NCBI RefSeq assembly: GCF_050003625.1
Contig: NC_134400.1
Coordinates: 195,499,918 to 195,563,917, forward strand
Length of the DNA: 64,000 nt
Direction: 5' to 3'
DNA from: Haematobia irritans
Taxonomy: Eukaryota; Arthropoda; Insecta; Diptera; Muscidae
Shown one piece after another: positions 46,390 through 58,000 of the stretch. Under the pieces are notes generated by a model. The model saw only the letters and a program-made list of their open reading frames with translations. It ran no database searches and had not been told where the DNA came from. The position numbers and the translations under genes are program-made. Position 1 is the first letter of the stretch. Each line of letters starts with the position of its first letter.

Positions 46390-47448
46390 CATTAGCGTAG
46401 CTAGACAATTTTTCTAGGGGGGGCTATAGCCCCCCTAGCTAAAAATGTGTAGACTGAACTTAAAGGTTCAATTATTTTTTTATTTCATAAAAAAGAATAA
46501 AAAATAGACATCAAAATAATATATAATAAAGCAACTAAAAGTAGTTCCACACTTTTCCCAGCAAAAAAATTGGGATTTGTTTTAAAGGCACACCTTTAAA
46601 AGCACTTCCAAAAATGTCCTCACAAAGAAGTTAATTATATTAACTACACAGGACGTTTTTTACTTCCGTTTTTTCATATTTTAATACGTAATTTTTGTTT
46701 TCTTTTTTTCAAATAGTTTAAAAAAAGAGTAAGAATAAATAAAATGGTAAAAATTATTCAAAAATCGATAATTTTTGAAAATATTCAAACAAGCGTTAGA
46801 ATGCATTAAAAATCATAAAAAATATAAAAATTATTATAAATTATTGTTTCTTGAAGCTCGAGGTCTTTATAAATATAGGACCCAAAGAACCCAAAGAACA
46901 TTTTCCGGACCCAAAAGAACATTTTCACTTCTTTTTTGGCGACGCTTTTTTGCAGCATTATTAAGATATTAATTTATGAAAGAATAGTTTTAATACCAAT
47001 TACTATTTTTTAATTAAGATGACTAAACCAGACTAAACAATATAATAAAGGAGCTTTACAGCCTGTTTCTGTAGGTCGAATGAGCTCTGTCGATCGACTA
47101 AAATGGAAACAAACAGCTGAATTTATAACCAAAAAACCGCTGTTTCTATGCATTTCAGTCGATCGATTGAACTCGTTCGACATACAGAAACAGGCTGTAA
47201 ACCATAAGTTCAATCACAGCTCTATTTCATAAATATCAGACTTCAAACATTGCCATCGGCAACTGCTACCACAACCCAAGTAATTCGATTGTGCATGAAA
47301 GTCTTTAGCGGAACTTTGTGCGGTTGTATATACTTGTTTAATTTTTATAAAAATGTAAAATCGTCAATAGGTTTTCAAATTCTGGGGGGGGCTAAATTTT
47401 TTCTGGGGGGGTCTAAGCCCCCTCCCCAGAGGCCTTCCTACGCTTATG
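46390..47448. mobile_element. hAT-type element, 1059 bp, perfect 8-bp target duplication
   Basis: Flanked by CTAAGACT at 46382-46389 and 47449-47456, which is single in the uninterrupted H2 copies (CTCTAAGACCCCATAAAG). Left end CATTAGCGTAGCTAG..., right end mirror ...CTACGCTTATG, with G-rich/C-rich subterminal runs (GGGGGGGCTATAGCCCCCC, TCTGGGGGGGTCTAAGCCCCC). No transposase is visible. A MITE (47055-47201) and an H2 5'-end fragment (47227-47340, GCCATCGGCAACTGC...TATATACTTG) are nested inside. Confidence 0.9.
47055..47201. mobile_element. 147-bp palindromic MITE within the hAT element
   Basis: Left end TTTACAGCCTGTTTCTGTA, right end TACAGAAACAGGCTGTAAA, perfect for 18-19 bp. Similarity continues inward (GTCGAATGAGCTCTGTCGAT against ATCGATTGAACTCGTTCGAC). 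Non-coding. Confidence 0.85.
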
Positions 47449-48059
47449 CTAAGACTCCATAAAGTATATATATTCTGGTGTCGTATAAAGTATATATTCT
47501 GGGACGTGGTGATATTCTGAGTCGATCTGAGCATGTCCGTCCGTCCGTCCGTCTGTTGAAATCACACTAACTTCCGAACGAAACAAGCTATCGACTTGAA
47601 ACTTGGCACAAGTAGTTGTTATTGATGTAGGTCGGATGGTATTGCAAATGGGCCATATCGGTCCACTTTTACGTATAGCCCCCATATAAACGGACCCCCA
47701 AATTTGGTTTGCGATTGCTCTAAGAGAAGCAAATTTCATCCGATCCGGCTGAAATTTGGTACATGGTGTTAGTATATGGTTTCTAACTACTATGCAAAAA
47801 TTGGTTCATATCGGTCCATAATTATATATAGCCCCCATATAAGACGATCCCCAGATTTGACTTCCGAAGCCACTTAGAGGAGCAAATTTCACCCGATCCG
47901 GCTGAAATTTGGTACATGGTGTTAGTATATGGTCTCTAACAACCATGCCAAAAATTGGTCCATATCGGTCTATAGTTATATATAGCCGATTCCCAATCAC
48001 ACAAAAATTGGTCCATATCGGTTCATAATCATGGTTGCCACTCGAGCCAAAAATAATCT

Positions 48060-48265
48060 ACCAAAATTTTATTTTTATAGAAAACATTGTCAAAATTTTA
48101 TTTCTATAGAAAATTTTTTCAAAATTTTATTTCTATAGAAAATTTTGTCAAAATTTTATATCTATAGAAAATTTTGTCAAAATTTTATTTCCATAGAAAA
48201 TTTTCCCCAAATTTTACTATAGAAAATGTCAAAATTTTATTTTGTAAAACTTTTATTTCTATAGA
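48060..48265 (-). repeat. Short 29-bp array in H2, same site as 26918-27190
   Basis: Follows ATAATCTACC exactly as in the other H2 copy, with about seven units, confirming the array is an inherited part of this H2 subfamily. Confidence 0.9.
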
Positions 48266-48305
48266 AACTTTATACTTAATTATATACGTATTTAATCGGC
48301 CTTTT

Positions 48306-50437
48306 TATACCCACCACCATAGAATGGTGACGGGGGTATAATAAGTTTGTCATTCCGTTTGTAACTCATCGAAATATCGATTTCCGACTATATAAAGTAT
48401 ATATATTCTTGATCAGGGAGAAATTCTAAGACGATATGACCATGTCCGTCTGTCTGTCTGGCTGTCTGTCTGTTGTAATCACGCTACAGTCTTCAATAAT
48501 GAATCAATCATGCTGAAATTTTGCACAAACTCGCCTTTTGTCTGCAGGCAGGTCGAGTTCGAAGATGGGATATATCGGTCAAGGTTTCGATATAGTCCCC
48601 ATATAAACCGACCTCCCGATTTGGGGTCTTGGGCTTATATAAATCGTAGTTTTTATCCAATTTGCCTGAAATTTTAAATCTAGAGGTATTTTATCACCGT
48701 AAAGAGCTGTGGTGAGTATCGGTCCATGTTTTGGTATAGCCCCCATAGAGACCGATCTCCCGATTTTACTTCTTGGGCTTATAGAAACCGTAGTTTTTAT
48801 CCAATTTGCCTGAAATTGGAAATCTAGAGGTATTTTAGGACCATAAAGAGGTGTTCCAAAAATGGTGAGTATCGGTCCATGTTTTGGTATAGCCCCCATA
48901 GAGACCGATCTCCCGATTTTACTTCTTGGGCTTATAGAAACCGTAGTTTTTATTCAATTTGCCTGAAATTCGAAATCTAGAGGTATTTTAGGACCATAAA
49001 GAGGTGTGCCAAAAATGGTGAGTATCGGTCCATGTTTTGGTACAGCCCCCATAGAGACCGATCTCCCGATTTTACTTCTTGGGCTTATAGAAACCGTAGT
49101 TTTTATTCAATTTGCCTGAAATTCGAAATCTAGAGGTATTTTAGGACCATAAAGAGGTGTGCCAAAAATGGTGAGTATCGGTCCATGTTTTGGTACAGCC
49201 CCCATAGAGACCGATCTCCCGATTTTACTTCTTGGGCTTATAGAAACCGTAGTTTTTATCCAATTTGCCTGAAATTGGAAATCTAGAGGTATTTTAGAAC
49301 CATAAAGAGGTGTGCCAAAAATGGTGAGTATCGGTCCATGTTTTGGTATAGCCCCCATATAAACCGATCTCCTGATTTTACTTCTTGGGCTTATAGAAAC
49401 CGTACTTTTTATCCAATTTGCCTGAAATTGGAAATCTAGAGGTATTTTGGGACCATAAAGAGGTGTGCCAAAAATGGTGAGTATCGGTCCATGTTTTGGT
49501 ATAGCCCCCATAGAGACCGATCTCCCGATTTTATTTCTTGGGCTTATAGAAATCGTAGTTTTTATCCAATTTGCCTGAAATTGGAAATCTAGAGGTATTT
49601 TGGGACCATAAAGAGGTGTGCCAAAAATGGTGAGTATCGGTCCATGTTTTGGTATAGCCCCCATATAGACCGATCTCCCGATTTTACTTCTTGGGCTTAT
49701 AGAAACCGCAGTTTTTATCCAATTTGCCTGAAATTGGAAATCTAGAGGTATTTTAGGACCATAAAGAGGTGTGACAAAAATGGTGAGTATCGGTCCATGT
49801 TTTGGTATAGCCCCCATATAGACCGATCTCCCGATTTTACTTCTTGGGCTTATAGAAACCGAAGTTTTTATCCAATTTGCCTGAAATTGGAAATCTAGAG
49901 GTATTTTCGGGCCATAAAGAGGTGTGCCGAAAACGGTGAGTATCGGTCCGTATTTTAGTATAGCCCCCATAAGAACGATTTCCCGATTTAACTCCTTAGG
50001 TTTCTAGAAACCGTAGTTTTTATCCGATTTGCCTGAAATTGTAAATATTCTGGTATTTAAGGCTCACAAATACGTGTATCGGTCCATTTGGTAATGCCTC
50101 CATATAGACAGATTTCACTTCTTGAGAGTATAGAAGGCGCACTGATCATGAAAATTGCAAGAAACTCAATGTAAAATTTTCAAATTTTATTTCTTACAAG
50201 AGATGTTAATGATTCCTCTAAAACTCAAACAAAAATGGTTCTTACAAATTCAGAATCTGATATAGTCTTCATAGGTAAAATCTTTAAATTTATCTTCGTG
50301 AAGTGTACTGATTGAACTGCTCTGCTTGATCTGTCTTCAAACCCTCTGAAATTTCAAAGGAAACCCTAATATGTGATTCATGGTGGTGGGTGTTTAAGAT
50401 TCGGCCCGGCCGAACTTTCTGCTGTATATACTTGTTA
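48306..50437 (-). mobile_element. Helentron-like element H1, third copy, nested in H2
   Basis: TATACCCACCACCATAGAATGG at the left. It has GTCTGTCTGTCTGGCTGTCTG, then about nine highly similar 153-bp monomers (48700-49970), then TTCATGGTGGTGGGTGTTTAAG, CGGCCCGGCCGAAC, TATATACTTGTT. In frame on the minus strand the monomers give a 287-codon open stretch (49970-49107) of 51-residue repeats ([20 protein letters not shown]...). This is a by-product of a period divisible by three, without start context or domain. Confidence 0.85.
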
Positions 50438-50641
50438 AGTTTAATATATACCACGTATGGAGTATGTGGTATATATTACGGTGTTAGGAAGTTTTAAGAT
50501 ACCTTGCCATCGGCAAGTGTTACCGCAACCCAAGTAATTCGATTGTGGATGACAGTCTTTCGTATAAGTTTCTACGCAATCCATGGTGGAGGGTACATAA
50601 GATTCGGCCTGGCCGAACTTACGGCCGTTTATACTTGTTTT

Positions 50642-50757
50642 TTTTTTCAAAATTTTCTATAGGAATAAAATTTTGACAAATTTTTATTCTACAGAAAATT
50701 TTATTTCTACAGAAAATATTTTCGAAATTTTATTTCTCTAGAATATTTTAGAAAAAA
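50642..50757. repeat. Few 29-bp satellite units between H2 copies
   Basis: CAAAATTTTCTATAGGAATA and reverse-type units up to GAATATTTTAGAAAAAAAA, resembling the 3' part of the array end at 44940-45035. Confidence 0.75.
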
Positions 50758-52730
50758 AAAAACAAATATAAACGGCTGTAAGTTCGGTCAGGCCGAATCT
50801 TATGTACCCTCCACCATGGATTGCGTAGAAACTTCTTCCAAAGACTGTCATCCACAATCGAATTACTTGGGTTGTGGTATCTTAAATCGTTTTCTAAATT
50901 GTGAGTTAGTCCATACGTGGTATATATTAGACAAAAAAGGTATGTGTAGGTAAGTCTACAAATAATTACGAATCGATATGGACTTTTGCACGGTATGTAG
51001 GGAGCTAGAATTGAAATATGGGGGTTGCTTATATGGGGGCTACATACAATTATTGATATGGACTAATTTTTGTGTGAGGGCTATATATAACTATAGACCG
51101 ATATGGACCTAGTTAGGCATGGTTGTTAACGGCCATATACTAGCACAATGTACCAAATTTCAACTGGCTCGGATGAAATTTGCTCCTCCAAGAGGCTCTA
51201 AAACCAAATCTCGGGATCGGTTTATATGGGGGCTATATATGATTATGGACTGATATGGACCACTTTTGGCATGGTTGTTAAATATCATATACTACCGCCA
51301 CGTACAAAATTTCAAAAAGATCGGATGAATTTTGCGTCTCCAAAAGGCACCGGAGGTCAAATCTGGGGATCGGTTTATATGGGTGCTATATATAATTATG
51401 GACTGATATGAACCAATTCTTGCATGGTCGTTGGATACCATATACTAACATCACGTATCAAAATTCAACCGAATCGGATGAATTTTGCTCTTCGAAGGGG
51501 CTCCGTAGGTCAAATCTGGGGATCAGTTTATATGGGGGCTATATAATTATGGACCGATTTCGACCAATTTTTGCATGGCCATTAGAGACCGTATACTTAG
51601 ACCATGTACCAAATTTCAGCCGAATCGGATGAAATTTGCTTCCCTTAGAGGATCCGCAAGCCAAATCGGGGGATCAGTTTATATGGGGGCTATATATAAT
51701 TATTGACCGATGTGGACCAATTTTTGCATAGATGTTAGAGACCATATACTAACACCATGTACCAAATTTCAGCCGGATCGGACGAAACTTTCTTCTCTTA
51801 GAGGCTCCGCAAGCCAAATCTGGGGATCGGTTTATATGGGGGCTATATATAATTATGGACCGATATGGACCAATTTATGCATAGTTGTTAGAGACCATAT
51901 ACTAACACCATGTACAAAATTTCAGCCGGATCGGATGAAATTTGCTTGTCTTAGATGCTCCGAAAGCCAAATCGGGGGATCGGTTTATATGGGGGCTATA
52001 TATAATTATGGACCGATGCGGACCAATTTTTGCATGGTTGTTAGAGACCATATACTAACACCATGTACCAAATTTTAGCTGGATCGGATGAAATTTGCTT
52101 CTCTTAGAGGGTGTGCAAGCCAAATCGGGGGATCGGTTTATATGGGGGCTATATATAATTATGGACCGATGTGAACCAATTTTGGCATGGTTGTTAGAGA
52201 CCATATACTGATACCATGTACAAAATTTCAGCCGGATCGGATGAAATTTGCTTGTCTTAGATGCTCCGAAAGCCAAATCGGGGGATCGGTTTATATGGGG
52301 GCTATATATAATTATGGACCGATGCGGACCAATTTTTTGCATGGTTGTTAGAGACCATATACTAACACCATGTACCAAATTTTAGCTGGATCGGGTGAAA
52401 TTTGCTTCTCTTAGAGGGTGTGCAAGCCAAATTTGGAGGACCGTTTATATGGGGGCTATAAGTGGACCGATATGGCCCATTTGCAATACCGTCCGACCTA
52501 CATCAATAACAACTACTTGTGCCAAGTTTCAAGTCGATAGCTTGTTTCGTTCGGAAGTTAGCGTAATTTCAACAGACGGACGGACGGACGGACATGCTCA
52601 GATCGACTCAGAATTTCACCACCACCCAGAATATATATACTTTATGGGGTCTTAGAGCAATATTTCGATGTGTTACAAACGGAATGATAAAGTTAATATA
52701 CCCCGATCCTATTGTGGAGGGTATAACAAA
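50758..52730 (+). mobile_element. Helentron-like element H2, forward copy without the 29-bp array
   Basis: 5' end ATATAAACGGCTGTAAGTTC, GGTCAGGCCGAATCTTATGT, ACCCTCCACCATGGATTG. Then TACGTGGTATATATTAGAC. Monomers run from about 51040 to 52440 (TATATGGGGGCTATATATAA anchors at 51680 and 51833, 153 bp apart). Then GACGGACGGACGGACGGACA and ACCCCGATCCTATTGTGGAG ending near 52730. It lacks the satellite present in the copies at 26918 and 48060. Confidence 0.85.
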
Positions 52731-52862
52731 AAACCGATTTGATGAAAATGGACCATAAACCATTTGGTCCGACCATCGGACCAAATTTAAAAATTAATAA
52801 TTTTTTGGTCCGAGCGGGTCAAAATGGCAACTCTGATCCAGTGCCAAAAGAAAACAGCTCTA

Positions 52863-53277
52863 GGGCTGTTTTCTTTTAGCACTGGATGCAACATTTGTAT
52901 GAGCTATCCAGAACACCGTTGCACTGGTGTTCTATCCAGAACATCTCATCAGTGCAAGTCGCGCCGATGTTGCCAGATTGTATTTTTATAAAGTGACGCT
53001 TCTTCGATTCACAATAGTACTTTATTGTGACTAATTTATCGAAAAACAAGAAATTCAAAGTGGTACAGTGTCATAAATAATCGCTGCAGTAAATATTTAT
53101 TACTAATTTGAGCATTTCATACATTAAAAATGCAAGATTTCACTTCTTTTCTGTGATTGTTTTTAAACAGCTGATGACAGTGTTGCATATTTTTGGTGAT
53201 GTCCTGGATAAACGAGTACTCTGTTTTCGTTTAGTCCTTCACGGTTTAGTGTATCCAGTGCTAAAAGAAAACAGCCC
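52863..53277. mobile_element. 415-bp TIR element in a hAT-like repeat, empty site elsewhere in window
   Basis: Perfect 25-bp inverted ends beginning GGGCTGTTTTCTTTTAGCAC. Flanks are CTCTA (52858-52862) and TTCTA (53278-53282, one mismatch). The empty counterpart at about 45130 reads AAAACAGCTCTATTGTAGTC. The target itself (ATCCAGTGCCAAAAGAAAAC) matches the element's own terminal repeat, so it inserted beside a related terminus. The interior is non-coding, with a short hairpin AGAACACC...GGTGTTCT near 52910-52935. Confidence 0.88.
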
Positions 53278-55071
53278 TTCTATTGTAGTCACCTGTTTCA
53301 GAGATGCCACGTTATTTTTTTTTTAATACCTTTATTTGTTTTTCAACACAAATGAAATGAACACTGGCAAGTAAAAAAAACACATATTTTTTTTATATTT
53401 GTTATCACTATAAGTTTTATTGAAATTAATTTTCTTTCCATTCTGTTTTTATTTCGTTTGATTTTTATTTCATATGAGCTTAACATTTATAATTTCTCTC
53501 AGCGATATATTTATATATAGAGTTTCTCTTTTAGTTTCTATTTAAATATTTTGAAAAAAATACACATTTATAGCAGTTTTAGATTTTGGGCGAATATATT
53601 GTATTTTATTTTTCAAATTTAAATGCCAATATATAATTACAATACATATTTATATAAAAAATATTCATATTATTCTCAAAGAGATTATTATTTAGCATTT
53701 CTTGTTTTTTTTTTTTTTTGTAAGTTTTTACTTAAACTATAGGGCTTATTACAAAAAAAAAATCTATAATAATTATTAGTTTGGTAATAGAAAGATAGAT
53801 ATACGAAATAAATGATACAAAAACAAACTAAAGAAGATGGCAGACTGTTAGAACACAAAGTTTTTAGAGTTTTTTTTCTATATTTATATATAGTTTGTTC
53901 GACAATTACTGTATTTTCGAGTTTTTATTGATCTGGTTCTGGGCAAATGAAATCTATTATTTAAAATATAAATTTTTATAACAAAATAAAATAAAAATAC
54001 TTACGTTGTATAGATTATAATATAAAAAAAAATAAATTTATTTAATATATAAATTATTTTTGTTTACATTTTTGGACTAATCTAGATTATAAGATTTGGG
54101 GGGGTATCGAAGAAATCTTACTGAAAAAGTCAGCTGATTTCTTTATGCTTACAACGACGGTCTCAGATTATCTATTGTGAATATTACAATCGACCAATTA
54201 CACTCGTATCAAAATCGATAAAATTATGGTTATTATCAGGCTTGAAATAAAGGGGCGTGATTGAAAACATTTCAATTAATAAAAATTAATTGGATCAATT
54301 AATTTCGTGATTGAATCAGAATTTCTTTTCTTTTTTGTGTGTACATATAAAATTGATTAAAATATTAATTGATTTGAAAATTTCAATTAATTTTGTAACT
54401 AATTGAAATTAAATGGTTTGAAATAAATTTTTATTTAAAATTAAAAAGAAAAAAAACCATCACTTTTTTAAGTGACTTAGTAGTCTTCCGAGTTTGATTA
54501 AAAATTTAATTGTATCAATAAATTTTTTAATTAAAAGTTTAAAAATTTTCAATCCACGACATAATTAATTTAAGGCTTCTAACTTGTTTACACATTGTAA
54601 ATATAGTATCAATTAATTTATATTTTTTTTAATTGGAAATTTTTTTGGTGTATTTTTTGTTTTACCCTGAAAAATCTCATAATCTTTTCCGAGTCCTTTA
54701 AGAAATGAAGTTCAGACAATTAATCACATTAAAAAAAAACAAACAAACAAAACACAATTAAGCTTATCCATTCACAGTGAATTGTTGACAAATCGAAGGA
54801 CCATTACTTGAGTGTAGGCTGCAGGGAGTAATTCTAACATTGCGCAGTGCATAGCATTCAAAACCACTAAAGCAGTTATCATTTCGAAAAAATTTGGTAT
54901 TTTCATTGTGTTTGTATTTTCTTCTTTGTCATCTTCTTTTCTGCTTCGTTTATTTAATTTGATTTTTTTTTTCAACAACAAAAACAAAAAAGGTAATATG
55001 GTGGTGGTGGTGTCAGGTTGAGTTTGTGTGTGTTGGATTTGTAAATAAAAAAAAATAATTTCTTCTCATAT
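53278..55071. other. AT-rich 3' flank of the MFSD6-like gene
   Basis: Long A- and T-rich stretches, an AATTAATT-type dispersed repeat at about 54235-54420, no coding exon. The part next to 55072 probably contains the minus-strand 3' UTR. Confidence 0.5.
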
Positions 55072-58000
55072 TTAATATCTAAATTGACCTTTCTTTCCAC
55101 GTTCATTATGATATACCCGCAGAGGAGAATAACTACTGCCATTGCCATTTCCTTGGCCGGTCAGGGTACCACCACCAGTACTGGCAGTTCCACCACCAGC
55201 TCCATTGGCAAATGTCTGTGAAGCTGAGCCGGACATTAAGTCATCCAAGTGCACCGGTTTGGCAGCGCATCGAGGAGCCAATATCAGATTGTATATAACA
55301 AAATAGGTTAGGGCTACAATACAGGCAACCACGGCTAGCCATTCAAATTTCGTGCAGTCCTCTTCACTAAAGAAACTCGACTCATCCTCGTGAACCAAAC
55401 TAATAAGCGCTCCAAAACCTTTACCCAAACCAAAGAATGACAACACAGCAATGGCTTGTCCTGTGGCTGTCAATTTACGTGGCATGGCATGACGCATGTA
55501 GAGGATAATGGTTATCCAGACTACGCTAATGATGACGGGTTCGAAAATTTCCATAATATTTGTTAGCCATTTGGTGTCCACACTGGCATAGGCAGTGAAA
55601 CGTATGATGTACATGGCAAAACCGCCAATGAAAATATTGGAGTGACCACAATATTCAATGAATTTGTCGACATTGAGGAAGAGTACCAAAACCAAAAGCA
55701 AACTGGCAAAATACACAGCATAATCACCAATGAAGGACCACAAGAGATAGGAGTGTATGCTACCCCAGAAGGTGCCAAAGAGTATGGCCACCAAAGTGAG
55801 GACAAAGATCTCAGGGCTGTATTTGCGTATGGCTGACATGGGATAGACCAACATGCCAGTCTTGGTATGCCACCACCATTCGGGAGGACTCAAAGGCATT
55901 TGAGTAGCACACAACAGAACAATTGATCCAATTAGGAAGCAAATAATCATAACGATGAGTACAACGTCCACGCCGGCTCCATCGGCAAAGATTAATTTCA
56001 AGGGACTGAAGAGCACCACATATCCCAAGGCGCCCCAGGCATATTGACGACAAACTTCACCACGCCCCTCGGAGGTCTCACGCACAGCAATCACAATGGC
56101 TGTATTCAATAGAGTGAATGAGGCCAGAGCGAATATATCTCCCAGGATGCGTATGGTGATGTAGCCCCCATAGGTGACATCAATATCTCCTTCGGTTTTT
56201 ACACATTCTGTATGGGCCATAAGACTTCCCTTGGTGTGATAGGGATCCTGAAGATGACATTCAATCATAGGATTACATTCGGTACCATTTTTCATTTCCA
56301 GCATATAGTTGACTTGTTGTTGGGGGATGTGGCATTGGAAACCCTCTGGAATAAACACAAGATGACAATAAATTTGTATTCTCAATAAATTTCCAAGAGG
56401 TGATACTTACCCAAAGGATAGTGACACCATTCAGCCGAGTGAGTATCATTTTCAACGTTGGTAGCTCCCCGCATTATAGTGTGAACACTAATGGTGAGCG
56501 TATCATCGGTGTAGACGTGGCAATTCTTAATCACCGTTGCACCATGTTCATCTTTTCCCGTCATACAGATATGTGGAGGTTCCACATAGATTTTACTGCG
56601 AGCCGATTTTACAGCCCTGGTTTGTCTGCCAGCCACCTCAGCACTCATAACTTCTCCTCCTCCTGCCATTTCCGATGAATGTATTTGCTGCTGGGCCATT
56701 TCTGCACTACGACGTGATCTCAAACTCTCTGTAACGGCCGATATAGCGTCATCGTCATAATCAAATTCTGAACTCTGTTCCGTGGATGGTGATGGCGTTG
56801 GTATACTCTCCAACCATGGAGTGTACATATTCTCAAATTGATTTGGATTCAAGCATGAGTAAGTGCAATTGGTCAACTCCAGATTACCAACTTTCTTATC
56901 CCAATGATTACAACGTGATTCGGAACCACAACTTTGTTGGAACATAGCAGCACCATTGGCACCACATGCAAAACTCACCTTGGGCAGATGATCTTCTTCA
57001 CGTGATACCAAAGGTACGGCCACCAAACAGGCATAGATTACACTGGTAATTATCAAACAAATGGCGGTTAGGATACGTAAGGTTTTACCAAAGCCATTGT
57101 GATTTTTAGCTGCCACACGATCCGCCAGGGGGCCAACAATCAATGGACCCAATATCGAAACAAATGCAGCGATTATGGTAATTTCACGATATTCCGAAAA
57201 ATATAAACCCAAATTAATGGGCTTTTGGCTGTTGACGATATGCAAGGCGGTGAGACCTGAAATGGAGTAAATTTGAAAGGAGGAAATGTTATGAGAAAAG
57301 TTCAAAACATAGATTTCGTAAATCTGCAATCAGCATTTTAACACCATGAATAGGGTCCCATGCACGGGGATGTGATATATAGTTCTGCGAAATAATATGC
57401 ATGCATATATTTCCGTGTGAAAATTACAGAGTTGCATATATATTTAAAAAGTTCGACGCCTTAGTACTAGGATTAAGGGATAAACTGTAGACCAGGTAAA
57501 ATGCTTGTGTGAACTATGACGAGTAGTAAAGCGACCGCAGCGGAACTTCTGATAACAGCAACCGATTCATCTTAACGCGATTCGTTCGCATCTTACCCTT
57601 GTATTTAACCACCACTCCACAATATTTTCTCCAGTCCCCCTTTAGGCTATACTAGCACCCTCCCCAACGCGGTTCGTCCGCTCACGTAGTTCGGCTGCTT
57701 ACGCGATTCGTTCGCTTACGCGATTTGTTCACTTGCGTGATTCATTCGATTACGCAGTTCGGCTGCTTACGCGGTTCATCCGCTTACGTGATTCGTTCGC
57801 TTACACAGTTCGGCTACTTACGCGATTCGTTCGCGTACGCAGTTCGGCAGCTTACGCAGTTCGTCTGTTTACGCGATTCATTCGCTTACGCAGTTCGGCT
57901 GCTTACGCGATTCGTTCGCATCACTCAAGTGCTAGTATAGCCCTCTTCTCGTTACAGAAACAGACACGAGCACCATCGACCCGGTACCATCGTCAACCCC

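Larger units (their letters stand above)
46310..50641 (-). mobile_element. Helentron-like element H2, second full copy, with two nested insertions
   Basis: 3' end ATACCCTCCACCATAGGATG at 46312. The sequence stops at GCTCTAAGACT, is interrupted by a hAT-type element (46390-47448), and resumes AAGACTCCATAAAG. Microsatellite (GTCCGTCCGTCCGTCTG), monomers to about 48030, GGTTGCCACTCGAGCC, 29-bp array and TTAATCGGCC follow as in the copy at 25825-28373. It is then interrupted by an H1 element (48306-50437) and resumes AAGTTTAATATATACCACGTATGG through the 5' end CGGCCGTTTATACTTGTTT at 50641. Confidence 0.8.

Noticed and set aside
49107..49970. 287-codon minus-strand frame of 51-residue repeats
   Set aside because: The period of 153 bp is divisible by three, so a stop-free monomer stays open. 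Other copies of the monomer are broken and there is no promoter or domain. Treated as non-coding element interior.
55642..55836. 64-codon plus frame within the MFSD6-like exon
   Set aside because: Antisense shadow of a well-supported exon.
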